From the NCBI GenBank assembly GCA_032191485.1, contig JAVDOI010000007.1, forward strand, positions 27,292,447 to 27,356,446: a stretch of DNA of 64,000 nucleotides, read 5' to 3'. Below, piece after piece: positions 40,303 to 54,100 of this stretch. Under the pieces are notes generated by a model. It saw nothing but the letters and a program-made list of their open reading frames with translations, was not told the DNA's origin and ran no database searches. The DNA comes from Leptoclinus maculatus (taxonomy: Eukaryota > Chordata > Actinopteri > Perciformes > Stichaeidae). The translations under genes and the position numbers were made by a program. Numbering within the stretch: the first letter of the stretch is position 1; every line of letters begins with the position of its first letter.

Positions 40303-42781
40303 AAGGTTTCCGATCTCGTGAACTTTGGTTCCGCATTAGGTGCACAAATCTACATCCAGAGATCAGATCCTAACTCGACCCAACAAGACGGTGACGGTAG
40401 AGAACCAAATGTTGTGAGTGAAGACTTTACATCTTGAATTGAGACATAAACTAATAGAACGTTTTCACGGTTCCGTTGAGATGGACCGACTGATTCCACC
40501 GAGTCCTTACGACGAACCTCCGTTCCACATTTTGTTCGGTTTGTCAGGCTGAACTTCATTCATGAATAACCTTGATGATTAATTAATGTTCTCAGGAGTT
40601 TAGGTGAAAAGCTTTTACAACTCGTCTGCTTGCTGCTCATTTATACGTTTGATTTTTACAGCCGACAATAGGAGATACATTTAAACTCTTGTAATTGTAC
40701 AATGTCACTGATGTGTTTTGAAAACTGACTCTTCTCCTTGTCTCGTGTCCTCCCCTGTCCCTCATGTCCATGTGTCCTGCACGTCATTGTTTGAATCCCA
40801 GATTGACAAACAATGGGTAAGTCCCTCTATCGCCTCTCACCTTATCATGTCACACTTCTCCACCTGAAGAAAACCGTTCAGTCACTCTTCATAATAACCA
40901 CATTAATACATGTTCAATTGATAGTTTGTGAAACCAGCATTTCTGTTTGTCTGTCTTCACTTATAACTGACGGCCATTGGAGATTGTCAGCAGTTAATAA
41001 CGTTGTGATACATTGCATTTAAACAGCCTGGTCTCCTAAAGATGGCGTTCCCATAGAACGAAACTGCATCAAATACAAATCGAAGGAACTTGTTTCTTCC
41101 CGGATTACGTTTGTTTTTGACGTACCCTAACCCCGTTTGAAGCCAAGAGTATCGTTACTATGTTAACCCAAACCCTGATCTTTACCTCAACCTAAACGTT
41201 ATTAAGAATGCAGTTCGGCAACGGCAAAAGCCCCCCCGGCGGTAAGTACACATGTCTAGAAATGTTTATAAGAAACGTATTATTGGTTCAGAAACATCTT
41301 GATTCAACGTATACTTGGTTTGCAGAAACCTACAATGCCAACATTTGATTTCAGCGACTGTGTTGATTGATTTAAAAGTACACGAGGTTCTCTGTGATGT
41401 TTGAATTCAGCAGATTTCTTTCAACATCAGCAGACTCATTGATTCCCATGAATACGGTTCAGTTGATGCACGTCCGCGTTCACTTGCCAGTAGGCGTTGT
41501 GAACGAGGCCTCCCGATCTCCGACCCCTGACCGGCCGTCTGAAGGGTCTTGAATACGTCGGTGTGAACTTGATCCAGACCTTTTGCTGTGGTCAGTTTTC
41601 AGCCGTGGGGGGGTTATAGTGCGTCGATCTGCACCGAAGCATTTGGCCGTTTCTGAAGCCTCAGCGAAAAATTCTGCTGCCCTTTTTTCCCATTTTCCCA
41701 TCTTGTTTTTTTACATTTTTTGTGGGAACAACGGCGTCCAGATTTCCACCGCCTGCAGACGAGCAGACCGCCTGTGACGAACCTGCACTTGAGGAGAAAC
41801 TCCTCTGCTGGATTAGTGAATTCTGCATTTACAGCCCTGTTAAACGGGGGTGATCAGCCCAAATCAATGAGAATGCTCATCAGCCTGCTGTCTTTTTGTT
41901 GCTCAGGTCATTTGAATAGTGTCCGGGGGGGGGGGGAGCGAGAGGGGAGGTTTTGTTGAAAATGTGACCCGGTTCAGAATCTAAAACATCTCACAGAGCT
42001 GAAGTAGCAGCGTTGGCTGCAGCTCAACGACCACATCAATGTTTTTAAAAGCTCTAATTGTTCTTTTCACTTCTTCTTTTTTTTTGCTGTGCACATGGCA
42101 AAGACCAAACTATTTCTCCTCCTGCTCTCTGCTTTTCATGGCGCCCTTTGTAGGAACAAAAGAGGGGAAAGCAGCAATGTTAATTGAGGTAAGGAGAGAG
42201 GGAAAAAAACAAGATAAGCTCTCAAGATTTGCCAAAAAAGATTCGGAGAGCGCTGAAAGAGAACTGCCATTTTGCGAACTTGCGGAGGAGGGGGGGGGGG
42301 AGAAAATTAGGGCTGTCGGCGGTGACCTCCCAGGACCCACAATTTGTCAGCGATCTGTGCGCTTTGTTGATTGAAATTTTTAATTTGGGTGTTCTTTAGA
42401 CGGCCAGTGAAAGGGCATTGTCGCCAAGAGATGAACTCCCCCGCTGCTGCTGCCATTCAGCCATCAGCCCCAGCCTTTTTGTTTCCCTATCCTTCCTTCA
42501 ACGGAAAAGGTGCCATGAATATGTTTTAGGGTGGAGGGGGGGGGGACGAGACATGAAATGGCGGATTAATTGAATCTCGTGTGAGCCTTTGGACCTCGCA
42601 GCTGGACCGACGCTTTAGAGGAATACAAGGCTGCTCTAATTGTAGGGAGACGCACAAAAAAGTATCCTTCAGATTCCTTCGCTTTTCCAGCACGGACGGG
42701 AATGTCATTCAGCCGCATAATGGTCCTATTAGCTGCTTAACTCAGCGGCGTTACACGGATGGTGAGGTTTGTCATGCCTCG

Positions 42782-42827
<46 letters not shown>

Positions 42828-45800
42828 CACGATGTTCATACCGAGTGTTGTAGGTATTTTTCTTTCTGTCTTTTACAGCACAGACAACACCGTTGTTCAG
42901 GGAGGCGAGGAGTCATTTTTAGCCTTTGTGTGCTGACAGTTTGCTGAAAATAAAAAAAATGGTCCCGCCCCCCCCCCCTGTCCCCCTGCAGCAACAGTAC
43001 CACTCCAAAATCGATGTTCTGATTGACGAGGCGTTCAAAGACATGATTTCCTCCCTAGTAACGAAGGTAAAATGTCTCTTCATGTGATCACATCCTCTCA
43101 CTCAGGATTTACTTTGACTGAAACCTTTTTCCTTTGAGTAACCATTACCGATGTATTCCGTATTCACTCGTTATTGTACTCTTTGTATGCTAAAAAACTA
43201 TTATTTTTAGTTTGTTTGTTTTGTTACTTATATGTATATTCATTATTTTTTATTGTATTATTTTATATTTGCCATTTAGATTTTTTAATTCTTGATTGTA
43301 TTTTATTTTTATTATTGACGATGACTTTTATTTCATAAAACAACTGGAAAACATCTGCTGATTATGAGTCTGACTGCTTTGTGTCAAAGAAAATAAAAAA
43401 GTATTTGCAGACAAATTCATTTTTTTCAGGATGAAAAGTAATTTGTGTCCCCCCCCCCCCCCCCGTCTGTCTGCAGTTTGCCGCTGTGTTAGACGGCGTC
43501 CTCTCCAAGCTCTCGAGGTACGATGAAGGGACGTTCTTCTCTTCAATCCTCTCGTTCACAGTGAGTCGCTTCTCTTTTTCTCTCTGCTTCCCTCACCGCT
43601 CACAGGTGAACCTGTTATTTACTGGAAACCAGATCTTCAGTGTCATTCTTCTTCTTCTTCTCCTCTTTGCTCCTCTTCCTACTGCCCCCCCCCCCCCCCC
43701 TCCCTGAAAGGTGAAAGCAGCTGCCAAATATGTGGAAGTCCCTGTGAGTCCGTCGACCTGCCTGTCTATAATTATTCACCCTGTCCGTCAGTCGGTTTTC
43801 CATGTTTCTGTTTCCATCAGTCGAAGCGTCGCTGTTGACAATGAAGCGGCCGCTCTCTGCATTCCGCCTCAGTCATGAGCTCGTTGGGTTTTTGTTTTCT
43901 TTGTAAGTTTTCTCATGGCACCGTGTTAAACATGTGAAAGATAAAGAGGCTTTTTTTGTATTATTCCGTCTGCAGCTCCAGAGCCAAAGATCACACAACA
44001 AGCCTAATTAATTGCACTCTTGTCCTTGGAGATGTGTTTTTGCTGAAGTGTCGCTTTGTGGGCGGCGGCGTTCGGGTGTCGAGCGGTTAATGAACGACGG
44101 CGATGTGGCAAAGATCAGAGGCTGAGGAGGATGAGGATGAGGATGAGGAGGAGGAGGAGGAGGAGGAGGAGGAGGTGACGTGTACCGCACCGCGCAGGAG
44201 TTAAAGTGTGGAGGTGATGAGGCGTTAACGTTTTGGCGGTGTTGGAGGTGTGAAGGAGAGAGAGAGAGAGAGAGAGAGGTTTAATCTCCAGAATTAGATC
44301 TCACAAAGAAGAGCTGACCCCTCACTTTCTAAAGTGATTAACAGCTCGGAATTAACAAAGTACAATTCCTCTGTGATTTGGGGGTTTTGCATTTTTCATC
44401 TCTAATATGAATTTAGTTTTTAAAAGCATCCGCTGGGATTAAAGATATTTAAAATCAGTTTTTTCAAACCTCTCAGGCTTCAATCCAAAACCCACCAAAA
44501 CACCGAGGAGGAACATTAATACATGAAGAAAAAGGAAATGAACTGTTCCCCTGTTACTGGGAGTAGTTTGGCTGGAAATGAAATGTTTTAGACGTCTTCC
44601 TCTCTGTTGCATCGTTCAGCGATGTGACTTTGTGTTTGAACACAAGACCAAGTACCAGGATGCTGTCTGTCTGAGGTAAACTGTACAGACTGAGAGTCCT
44701 TTAGTTCCCTCTGGTAAACAGTTAGTCTATACGTCTCGGGCTTTTATTGTGAAAGGTAAGAACAGAAGGAGTGGATCTGGTCTGTCAAAAAAAAAAATAT
44801 ATATATATATATTGACATGCAAATGAAAGGCCTTTAGAAGAGCAGATTGACTTTGACAATATAAGACTACTGAGAGCAGCCAGTTAGCTTAGCATTAAAG
44901 ACTGGAAACGGCTAGCCGGCATCCGTCCAAAGGCAACAAAATCCAAATACCAGCACATCTAAAGCTCACAGATCAGCACTTTATATCTTGGTTGGACAAA
45001 AACCAAAGTGTGAAAATGTAAATTCACCGTCTTTTTGTTTTTTTAACGAGGGTTGTGTGGCGAACGACTTCTTTGCTGGGACCAGTGACCTCCTGGAGCT
45101 CAGAGCGGTGCCACATTCACTCTCGTTTTGGAGAGCTAGCTTTGTCCGCTCTGCGTTTTTAGCCTTCGCAACGTGTGTGTCTGCAATTTCCGTAGCTTCC
45201 TCTTGAATGCTTGTTGAAGATCCGACACCTCGAAACATCTCGAACACAACAAAATAACAAGACGCCGGCAGATATGCAGATTCTTTTTGTATCGGTCTAT
45301 AGATTCTCTACTCATTGGAGCTTATTAAGGGTCCGCCTTGTAGACGTCGTTCGGTCCCTTCATTTGTATTTCAATTCACATCGAAATGAGTCAAAATGAG
45401 ACTTCTGAGATCCTCCAAGCATGTGTGGAATAATACAATTATACATGCAAGATAATGATGTATTCATAGGTTCAAAAGCAGCATATTTAGAGTCCACAAT
45501 AGGAATGTTAAGTAGAAGGATTCCTGCGTTTGTGTGTTTTGTATTTGAGACACAGATGTGAGAACGTCCCACACTGAGTCATTAATCAGCTGAGATGAAG
45601 AGCAGCACAACAGTCTCACCTGACCTCCTAATCCTCTGCCCCACATATCCCATCATGCTCTCTGGTTTCCGTCCAGACTCCCTGCTCCCCTGAAATTATA
45701 ATGTAACCGCTACCTTGGCCTTTTTGGTCTTTTGTGTGGAGGGAACCTGATGCAGGTAAGCCTCTTTTCCAGGTGCGATGACGAGCCTCGGAGCCCCCCC

Positions 45801-48132
45801 CCCTTTTGAAGACTTTTCTTTCTCTATATTCTAGTAAATAAAATAGTTCTTCTGTGTATCTCATGTCATTTCTCATATGATGTGAATGTACAGGTGTGCA
45901 GTAGTTCAAAGTGCCGGTCGGCCTGAAGTACGAGGTCATACTTCTGTAGAGCGTCGGCGTTCTTCAGAATGTGTTTGTCACACTGACTCACGCGTGTTCA
46001 GCAGCACCGACGTGTTCACGCCCGCACGCAGCCAAGACACCAGCGACTGACAGCCGCACACGCTCGTACCGAACATATGCAGCGCTGGAAGAGCAGGAAC
46101 ACAAACATCGGGGGAGTCATCTTCATCATCTTCATCATCGTCGTCGTGGCACGGCTCTTCACCGTCTTTAACACGACACGGCCCTGCAGGGAAAAAGCAA
46201 ACTAGAAACAAGTGAACTCGCTCTCGTCGGTTCTGGTGGTTCAAGGCGTCGACCGCGTAAAAACCACAAAGTCTCTGGTTTGAAGAAACTAATTGCTGTT
46301 GGATCTGAAAGCAGTTAACCTGCAGTTCCCAAAGATCAGAGAAAGATCATTTGTCTTCTTTTGCTGTTGCACCATAAAAAATCAAACCGTGTCCATTAAA
46401 GCACACAACCCTCGGAGCTGTTGAACCGTCTAATTTGAACAAAATGTAATTTACAGACATTTTGCACGTGATGCACAGAATCCCTCTATAATTTAAATAA
46501 CTCTGCTAATGAGGTTAATAGTACATCTACTGTCTACTTTAAAATATCATAGTTCACATAAACGACGACGTCTTTCTTTAAATGAAGTGTAAACAGGTTT
46601 ATGAATTTCATGGTGCTTTATGTAAAAAAAAAAAATAAAAATAGGAAAAACTATTTTTAAAAGCACGAGATTAAAGAATATTTACTGCAAAATAAAATCC
46701 TGTTTACAGAATATTTTGGCAGATTTTAAATGATCAACAGAAATGTAACAACTGAGCGTTTGTTATTTTTAGGATGATTGATTGAAAATGTATGCAAACT
46801 GTTTCCGGTTTCTCAAATATGACAATCTGCTGCTTTTCATAATTTGTTATATGATTATAAATTCAATATTTCAGGTTTTTTTTGGACTGTTGGTCAGACA
46901 AAAGAAGCAACGTGGCTGCTGACGGTCAGTAAATGATGTCTTTATTGGCAATCGCTCACAGTCAGCGTCGGAAATACACGAGGGCAAAACTGACCCTAAG
47001 AAATATAATGTTGCCCCTGATATCACTAGGAGAGGGCAAAAAATGCCCCCATACTTTCCTATAATAATAATGATAATTTAATGAACTGGTCAAAAACATC
47101 GTAGCCTATATGACCCGGTCCAGTTGCCATAGAATGTTTTACCGAACGTTCTAAAACAATGAATAAATGGAGCGCTTCTTAATCAGACCTGTGACTGTGA
47201 GACTGCGGTCAAGTCAGCAGACACTCACATGTTAGTCACCTATATGCTGAAACTCACGGTAAACGCGTTCAAACGGCACAGATCGGGAGCGAGCGAAGGA
47301 CTTTGAAAGTTAGCGGAAAGATTAACGTGAGACAACATCCGGTTTCTTCAGACGAACATCCGGTTTTCAGAATAAGATGCCAACAAAGTATACATATTGC
47401 ATAATGGAAATTAGACTAAATTAATTATATTCACATTAAGTATAAAACATGCTACCTGCATCTCGTGAGTTAAAGGGAAAATACACCTCCATTGTGCGTA
47501 AAGTGTCTTTATTCTTTGATTTGAGGGTTGCTGGAAATTAATAATACCTGACTGACATCAATTAAGATATTTTACTAAGCAAAAACTGAACTGAATTTGT
47601 ACCTTCAAATGGCACATTTTTTTAATTTTTAAGGTGCTATAAAAATGTTTTTCTCAATAATTCCATACAATGACTGATGTATATGTAATCAAGGCATCGT
47701 TGACTTAATAATTGTTAATAGTTGTTTAAAAATGTAATTATAACAATGAATAACCACAAAGAAATAAGAGTAAAATTGAATATGATTGTCTGATTTGTTT
47801 TTTGTTCAAAAAATCTAAGAAAACACTTTGAATCTGTAGACTACTGCATAATCGTCTTATTATTGTCATTTGATGACAATTGCTCATATACTGTAAGCCT
47901 AATTAAGTATATTTATTATTTTGAACAAAGGTTAAATGTTATTTCACAAGTTTCAAAAAGTGCCCCAAATTTATTTTCAATGCTCCTGGATTTCAGTCAG
48001 TGGGGGCAGAAATTGTAAAAGAAATATGTAAATGTCCTACCCTGCTCACAGTGGATGTACAGTAACGAGCTGAATATTAGCCTCATAAACAGTTATTTTG
48101 AATTATAGAGGGATTTTGTGCACACACACACA

Positions 48133-48180
<48 letters not shown>

Positions 48181-51100
48181 GTGCACCTGGTAGAAATGAA
48201 ATGAATCCAGGGCAGGAAACGAGGCCGGTAGTGCTGTGTAATTACCTGGCATTTCACCGCCTTCCTCCTCCTCCCCCGCTCACTACTCATTATCAACAGG
48301 CCTCCCCCCCCCCCCCCCCCCCCCCCCCCCACACTTCACCCCTCCCCGCCTGTATCCGAACGCCGCTTAATTTTACACTCTCAATTTTGTTGTTATCAAA
48401 TGTTGACGAGCAACCAGGCGGCCATTATCCCGGCGCGGAGGGGGATTACTGGTGTTTGGCTACAAGTGGAGGAGACAAAACAGGCCGAGCGTGACAAGAG
48501 CGCTGAGCTGCTTGTATGTAGGGTGTGTTTTTTTTCTTCTCCTTCCTTTCTTTCCTGTCGTGTTAAAGTCTTAATCTCGGTGGCTGGAACTGTGCCGGCG
48601 TCTCCGATCTGTCAGGCTGCTTTGTCACCTCGTCAGAACGAGAGAAAAGAAAGGTAAATGATTGAGACTGAGCCTTGAGGGGATGGAAGGAGGCGAAGAT
48701 TGATGTCTCAAGTGACAACAAGGGCAGTAATATGTTGCCAGTGACACACACACACACACACACTCACACACACAACCTTGAATGGTGTAGTACAGATTTT
48801 TCTCTGGCTTTGACCCTCTCCACATTGGTGCACATGTATTTTTTTACTCGCTCTGTTTTGGTCCTATGCTTGTCTGAAAGTGTTGGGTGGGGTTGAGGTT
48901 CAAGACTCCAGTCAAGTTCTTCCACAACAAACTTGGAAACCTTTTTTATTTGTGTTGGAGCTGACTTCGTGCAGTCAGAGTTAGAAGCACGCTGTTGTTC
49001 GAAGTCTATTAGCTGTAGCATCGAGATTCAGTGGAAACAAACAACAAAACAAGAAGCCCCAGACCAGAAGGACGTACGGTTTGTTCTGATGTCAAATATT
49101 GAGCCCTGAGAAGTCAAAAGTAAACGAAAAGTAAGCTTATATGGACATGAAATCTCTTGACATTCAAACCCAGTTATGAAACGTATCCGCATCAACGGAT
49201 TGGACCTGGAAGTGTCTGGAACGGATCAGAGACATGACGAGAACCGTTAACACACCCGGTGAGACGCACGTTGGCTTCGGTCTCTTCAAGAGTTCTGATC
49301 GTCAATCCGACGATCCTCCTCGATCTGCCGCTCCGCTCGCTCCAGAGGATTATGGGGATTCTGACAGGCCTGACCCCTCCTCTCTGTGGTCGCACATAAC
49401 ACTCACACACACACACACTCTCTCCAGATCCCCTCGCGGCCATGTGACCCCACTTTAACCCCTGGTATCTGCAGGTGTTCTTGTCGAGCGGTCCGTCTGA
49501 ATTACAGCCGAGCGTCTCTGACTGATCTCAGTCTGTCACTTGCTGTTCGAGGCCTCTGAAATAACATTTGACTTTCATTTATCAAGAGAGGCTCCGCTTA
49601 CTTCTGTTTCATGTTACCACACAAACAGAATGTGGTATTTTTTTACTCATCAAAAATATTCACCAGTTAGTTGACTGGAAAAGCTGGAAAACAGTTTTTT
49701 CCGGTCATTGGAAACACATGGAAAATAAGAGAGAAAGTCAAATATCCTGGGACCGCTTTTCATTCACTGTGTGAAATGAGAAGTCAACGTTGATTTATCT
49801 GTCACGTAACCTGTGTACTTTAGTAACGACACTTTGGTAGTTATTTTAAACCAAACGACGATCTTTTCCTCAAACTAACTACGTAGTTGTGTTGCCTAAA
49901 CCTAACTAATTAGCTTTGTTGCCTAAACCTAACTAGTTTTCTTAAGTTTTGTGATTGAAGTCTGGAAACGAGCAACGGTTTCAACGTTGAGAGACGTTGA
50001 TGATAATAAATATGAAGTTGTGGTCACAACAACGAATGGGAGCCCAAAACACTGGCTAAATACTGGTTAACAGTACTTTTTTACTTTGCTAGCATTGTCT
50101 CTTCAAACACAATGCTGCATTATCGAGGTCAAATCATAGACTATAATAAGTGGACGTAGTCGACGTGACGTCACCCATTGGTTTGTGGACTGATGTTTTT
50201 TATGCCTCGAGTTCAGTATTTTGACCATCGCCATCTTGGATTATTGCAACCAATAGTGACCATATTTGGACTGTAGAGGAGTGTCGGCGTTAATTAATTA
50301 ATGTGTTAACGCGATAATAACGCGTTAACTTGCCCAGCACTACTATTAATATATAAATGTTTACATTGTTTACTGAGGTAATAAATCAAGAGAGAAGTAG
50401 TCATTTTCTCATAGACTTCTATACAACCAGAGGAGTCGCCCCCTGGTGGTCATTAGAGAGAATGCAGGTTTGAGACACTTTCCTTCACTCAACAGGACCG
50501 GAGTATGGCCCAATCCCTCTCTGTAATACCAGCTAGATCACCGCTAAAGATGTTGACCACCGTCCTCTCCATCAGAAGCCCCTCGTGTCGCGGTGAGACG
50601 GCGTTGAGAGCAGTAGCGGTCTGGTGGGTCCGCTTTCCCACAGTTGCCTCTTTTGCATGTCACGCCACAAACCAAAAAACTCGAGGCACTTTGCGTGATG
50701 TTTTCCACAAACATTACCATGTGACAGTTTGTATTCTTTTGTGTCCTTGATAACAAAAAAAAGGTTACAATCCCAAATGTATTTATTTATTTATAAACAC
50801 GTCTCCATCCTGCCTTTTTGCATTTTAAGTGAAGCCAAAAGGTTTCTGTGTTTCCTCCGAGGCTCCATTTCCTTGTTTTTCCACGAGGGACCTGACGTGC
50901 CATGCTCAGCGGCGCTGCAGCAGAACAACCCCCCCCCCCCCCCTCCCTCCTCCTCCCTCCCCCCCAAGACGCACGGCTCAGAGAAAACGGGTGTGAAAGA
51001 TGTCAAAGCAATTACAATAAGCATTACACTTGTAATGTCCCCTGACAACGGGGAGTGTGAATGAACAGGGCTTCACCCACTTTCTCCTGCCTCTGGCCTC

Positions 51101-54100
51101 TCCCAGCCCGACCAGCAGCTGCTTCCACTGCACTTCATGTCTCCTCCGGTGTCTCCGCTCCCAAAGCCGGCGGTTTATCTTCTTCTTCTCCCTCGCCCGT
51201 GTTCCCACGTTGTCCTCAACACACAAACGGAACATGTAGTGCATCAGTGAGGAAAATGCTTTTCGTAAATCGTTGCTTAAATATGCATATTTAACTTAAT
51301 ATGTTAAATTCTGTGTTAGTTTTTGTTGTGAAATCAGTGTTGGGGCCACGTGTCTCCCCCCCCCCCCCCCCCCCCCCCCCACACACACTCATTTAAAAGT
51401 AATTTAGAGAAAACGGCCTTTAAAGAAATGTTTTGTTAAATTAAAGATAATTAGCTTTTGTATTACAGGTTTTCTGAAATGTTATGTTTAAACAAATGAG
51501 GCGTTATCTAATGAACGCTTTTGGTGAAATCTACAGACGCAAATATACAAAGTAATAGGCAACAGTGAAGAAAACTGTGGGAACAAAGTCATTTTAATTG
51601 TCATTTGTCATATTAAGGGAATGATTTCGGCAAAGATTCCCCAACAAACTCCTCTTACATGAAGTGAAAACAATAAGAGAAAGAACTGAACTGAAACGTG
51701 AACTGTGACAGTAAATAATACAAAGTGACACGAGATGAAGCTGTTATCAATGGAGCCACACTAAAACCGCTGAAGTCATGTTTTGTTCAAAACTTAATGA
51801 ACTACATGAACAGACTCTGAGACGTCGTCTTGACCTTGAAATACTCGTGACAGTTGAACTTAAGAGGAACAGAAGTACTTGCTGTGCCTTGATTGCTTCC
51901 GGCGGTGCTTTCTTCGTGTGCTACAGGTGTCGACTGACACACGAACACAACTTCTTGTTAAATATTCTTTTTAAGTACGGAGAGAATGTGCCCTCAGGTT
52001 TTAAGGGTAGGTTTTGCTTTCATTCAAAATGAATACAATTGCACATTGAAAGAGTTATTGGTCACGTTCGTTGAGTCTGAAGTGGAAATTCACATCAGAA
52101 TCGAAGACGTCAGCGGCGTTTTAACATTTCACTGAATCAGTTTAATCAAGGTTGTCTCTGTCCTCAGCAGAGAGGACACACTTCGTCCTTATTGATTGAT
52201 TCATAGATTGTATTCCCCTCGCCCACTGCAGCTCTATAGATCTACAGTGAAGCTTCTTGATTAAACTTAATCAGTAGAGACATAATTATTAAACTCACAA
52301 CATATGGAGAGGAGGTGCTTTGTAAAGACCGGTGCAGGGGAGAATACCTCGGCTACGAGTCCACCCGTCACCAAAACAGGAAAAAGCAAATGTTTTTTGA
52401 ACCCATTAAATGGCCCATAAATGGTCCGCTTCCTGTGATTGGTTTGAATGGAAGCCGGTCCAGAGTTCACTTGACAGCTGTCTGAGATCACTCGTTGAAG
52501 ACGGACCGGTTAGCTGTTGTTTGGTCAGCACCAGTGCTCCAGTCCGTCATTCACACCAAACCAAACTAATTGGTGTTTTTACGCGCCCTGAAAGAAGCTC
52601 GTGGAAGTGATGCCTTCTGTGCATTGTTTGTTTTTCCTGTTTGCATTATTATTTGGGGGTCTGTATCATCTCACTGTAAATGAATGACTACATTTGAAGC
52701 TTCACTGTTGCACACTGTCAGTGTGATATCCATGAACAGCATGGATGAAGTTAACACATTCAGCATCAGGCTCCACAGACTGCTTGTTGTGCACGTGTGA
52801 CGTTGTTCTTTATATCCAGCCTCCACCTCTTCTTGTCGTCTTCAGGCCTGTGTGTGTGTCCTCTCTCCTGCAGAAACCAGGGATGGATCTGGCCGACACC
52901 TACATCACCTTCATACGGCAGAACCAGGACATCCTCCGAGACCGCGTCAACGACGAGCTGTACATCGAGAAGGTGTTTGATGTGAGTGCTGATCCTTGTT
53001 CTTAAAGACGACTCCAGTCCATCCCAACTTGGGTTTTGCTTTTGTTGATCTGTCCATCATTTCTGAGATGTGCGAACACGGTGGCGTCACTAAAAAGAGG
53101 TCAGACGATTGGAAGCGAAGGGTTGATCCAGATGAACTTGTTGCACAGGAAAACTGTGTGTACGCAAAGTTCATTCAATTCAATTTATGAATTTTTTCGG
53201 ACGTGTTCTGGGCCTAGTAGAATAACTTCAGTTTTGTCTGACTTTGACATCAGGAAGTTGCAGGTCATCCAGGTGTGAATGTCCTTAAGACATGCTTGCA
53301 GTTTAGCGAGCTGGTTGGTTTCATCTGGTTTGATCGATGGATATAATCGAGTATCATCTGCATAACAATGAAGGTTTATGGAGTGTTTTCTGATAATATT
53401 CCCTAAAGGAAGCAGATATAAGGTGAACAAGATTGGTCCAAGCACAGAACCTTGTGGAACTCCACGACTAACGTTGGTCTTCACCGAGGCTTCATCGTTT
53501 ATATACAAACTGAGATCGATCTGATGATCAATAATGTAACAGGATGTGATGGTCTATGGTGTCGAACGCAGCACTGAGGTCTAACAAGACCAGAACAGAG
53601 ACAAGTCCTTCGTCTGATCAATTAGAAGGTCATTAGTGATTTTCACCAGAGCTCTCTGTGCTATGATGCTTCTCTAAATCCTGACTGAAAGTCCTCAAAT
53701 AAACTGTTGTTTTATAGAAACTCACACAACTGATCCGCAACTGCTTTCTAAAGGAACTTGGAGAGGAATGGAAGGTTAGAGATCGGACTAGTTAGTCAAC
53801 ACCTCTAGATCGAGAGTAGGCTTCTTAAGAAGAGCTCTCCTGCCAAGGACGTAAAAACATAATCACGATCCACAATTGACTCTCCGAGTGGTTTCAACCC
53901 GGGAGCTGCGTTCACGGCCTCGTGAAGGAACGTTTGTCCTCGCTCAGATCAACAGAAGAAGTCTGTAGATATCTCAGCAGTGATCTGTTGTTAGGCTCTC
54001 GCGTGCTACAGAAACACTGACGTGTTGTTTCCACGTCTCCAAACACAAAAACACCTCCAGTGTTTCTTTCACTTATCTCTCACTCAAACACCAGCTGTTA

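Larger units (their letters stand above)
37734..40801 (+). other. cadps2 intron w10-w11 (3.1 kb)
   Basis: It holds the CpG-rich 13-bp/10-bp tandem array at 37918-38836 and a 28S rDNA-like segment at 40232-40305. The rest is unique-looking. Confidence 0.65.
40817..42991 (+). other. cadps2 intron w11-w12 (2.2 kb)
   Basis: It holds a copy of repeat family D at 41030-41235, G11 near 41927, G10 near 42291, (TG)18 at 42784-42820 and the C11 run before w12. Positions 42180-42760 are unique-looking and could include conserved non-coding sequence, but this cannot be judged from one genome. Confidence 0.6.
43744..52873 (+). other. cadps2 intron w14-w15 (9.1 kb)
   Basis: It holds a GAG/GGA tract at 44124-44175, (GA)n near 44255-44278, repeat family E at 44730-45115, an AT-rich possible DNA-transposon relic at 46920-48030, (CA)n at 48121-48179, C27 at 48304-48330, (CA)n at 48744-48774, repeat family D-related sequence at 49820-49990, repeat family A at 50140-50475, C-rich runs near 50930, C25 at 51356-51380 and repeat family C at 51400-51660. 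No exon or other gene was recognised. Confidence 0.6.

Noticed and set aside
40232..40305. A working 28S rRNA gene
   Set aside because: Only about 73 bp are similar, with no 5.8S, ITS2 or further 28S sequence nearby.
53185..53508. Minus-strand frame as a host gene
   Set aside because: It is a reverse transcriptase core of a LINE, with the rest of the element broken around it.
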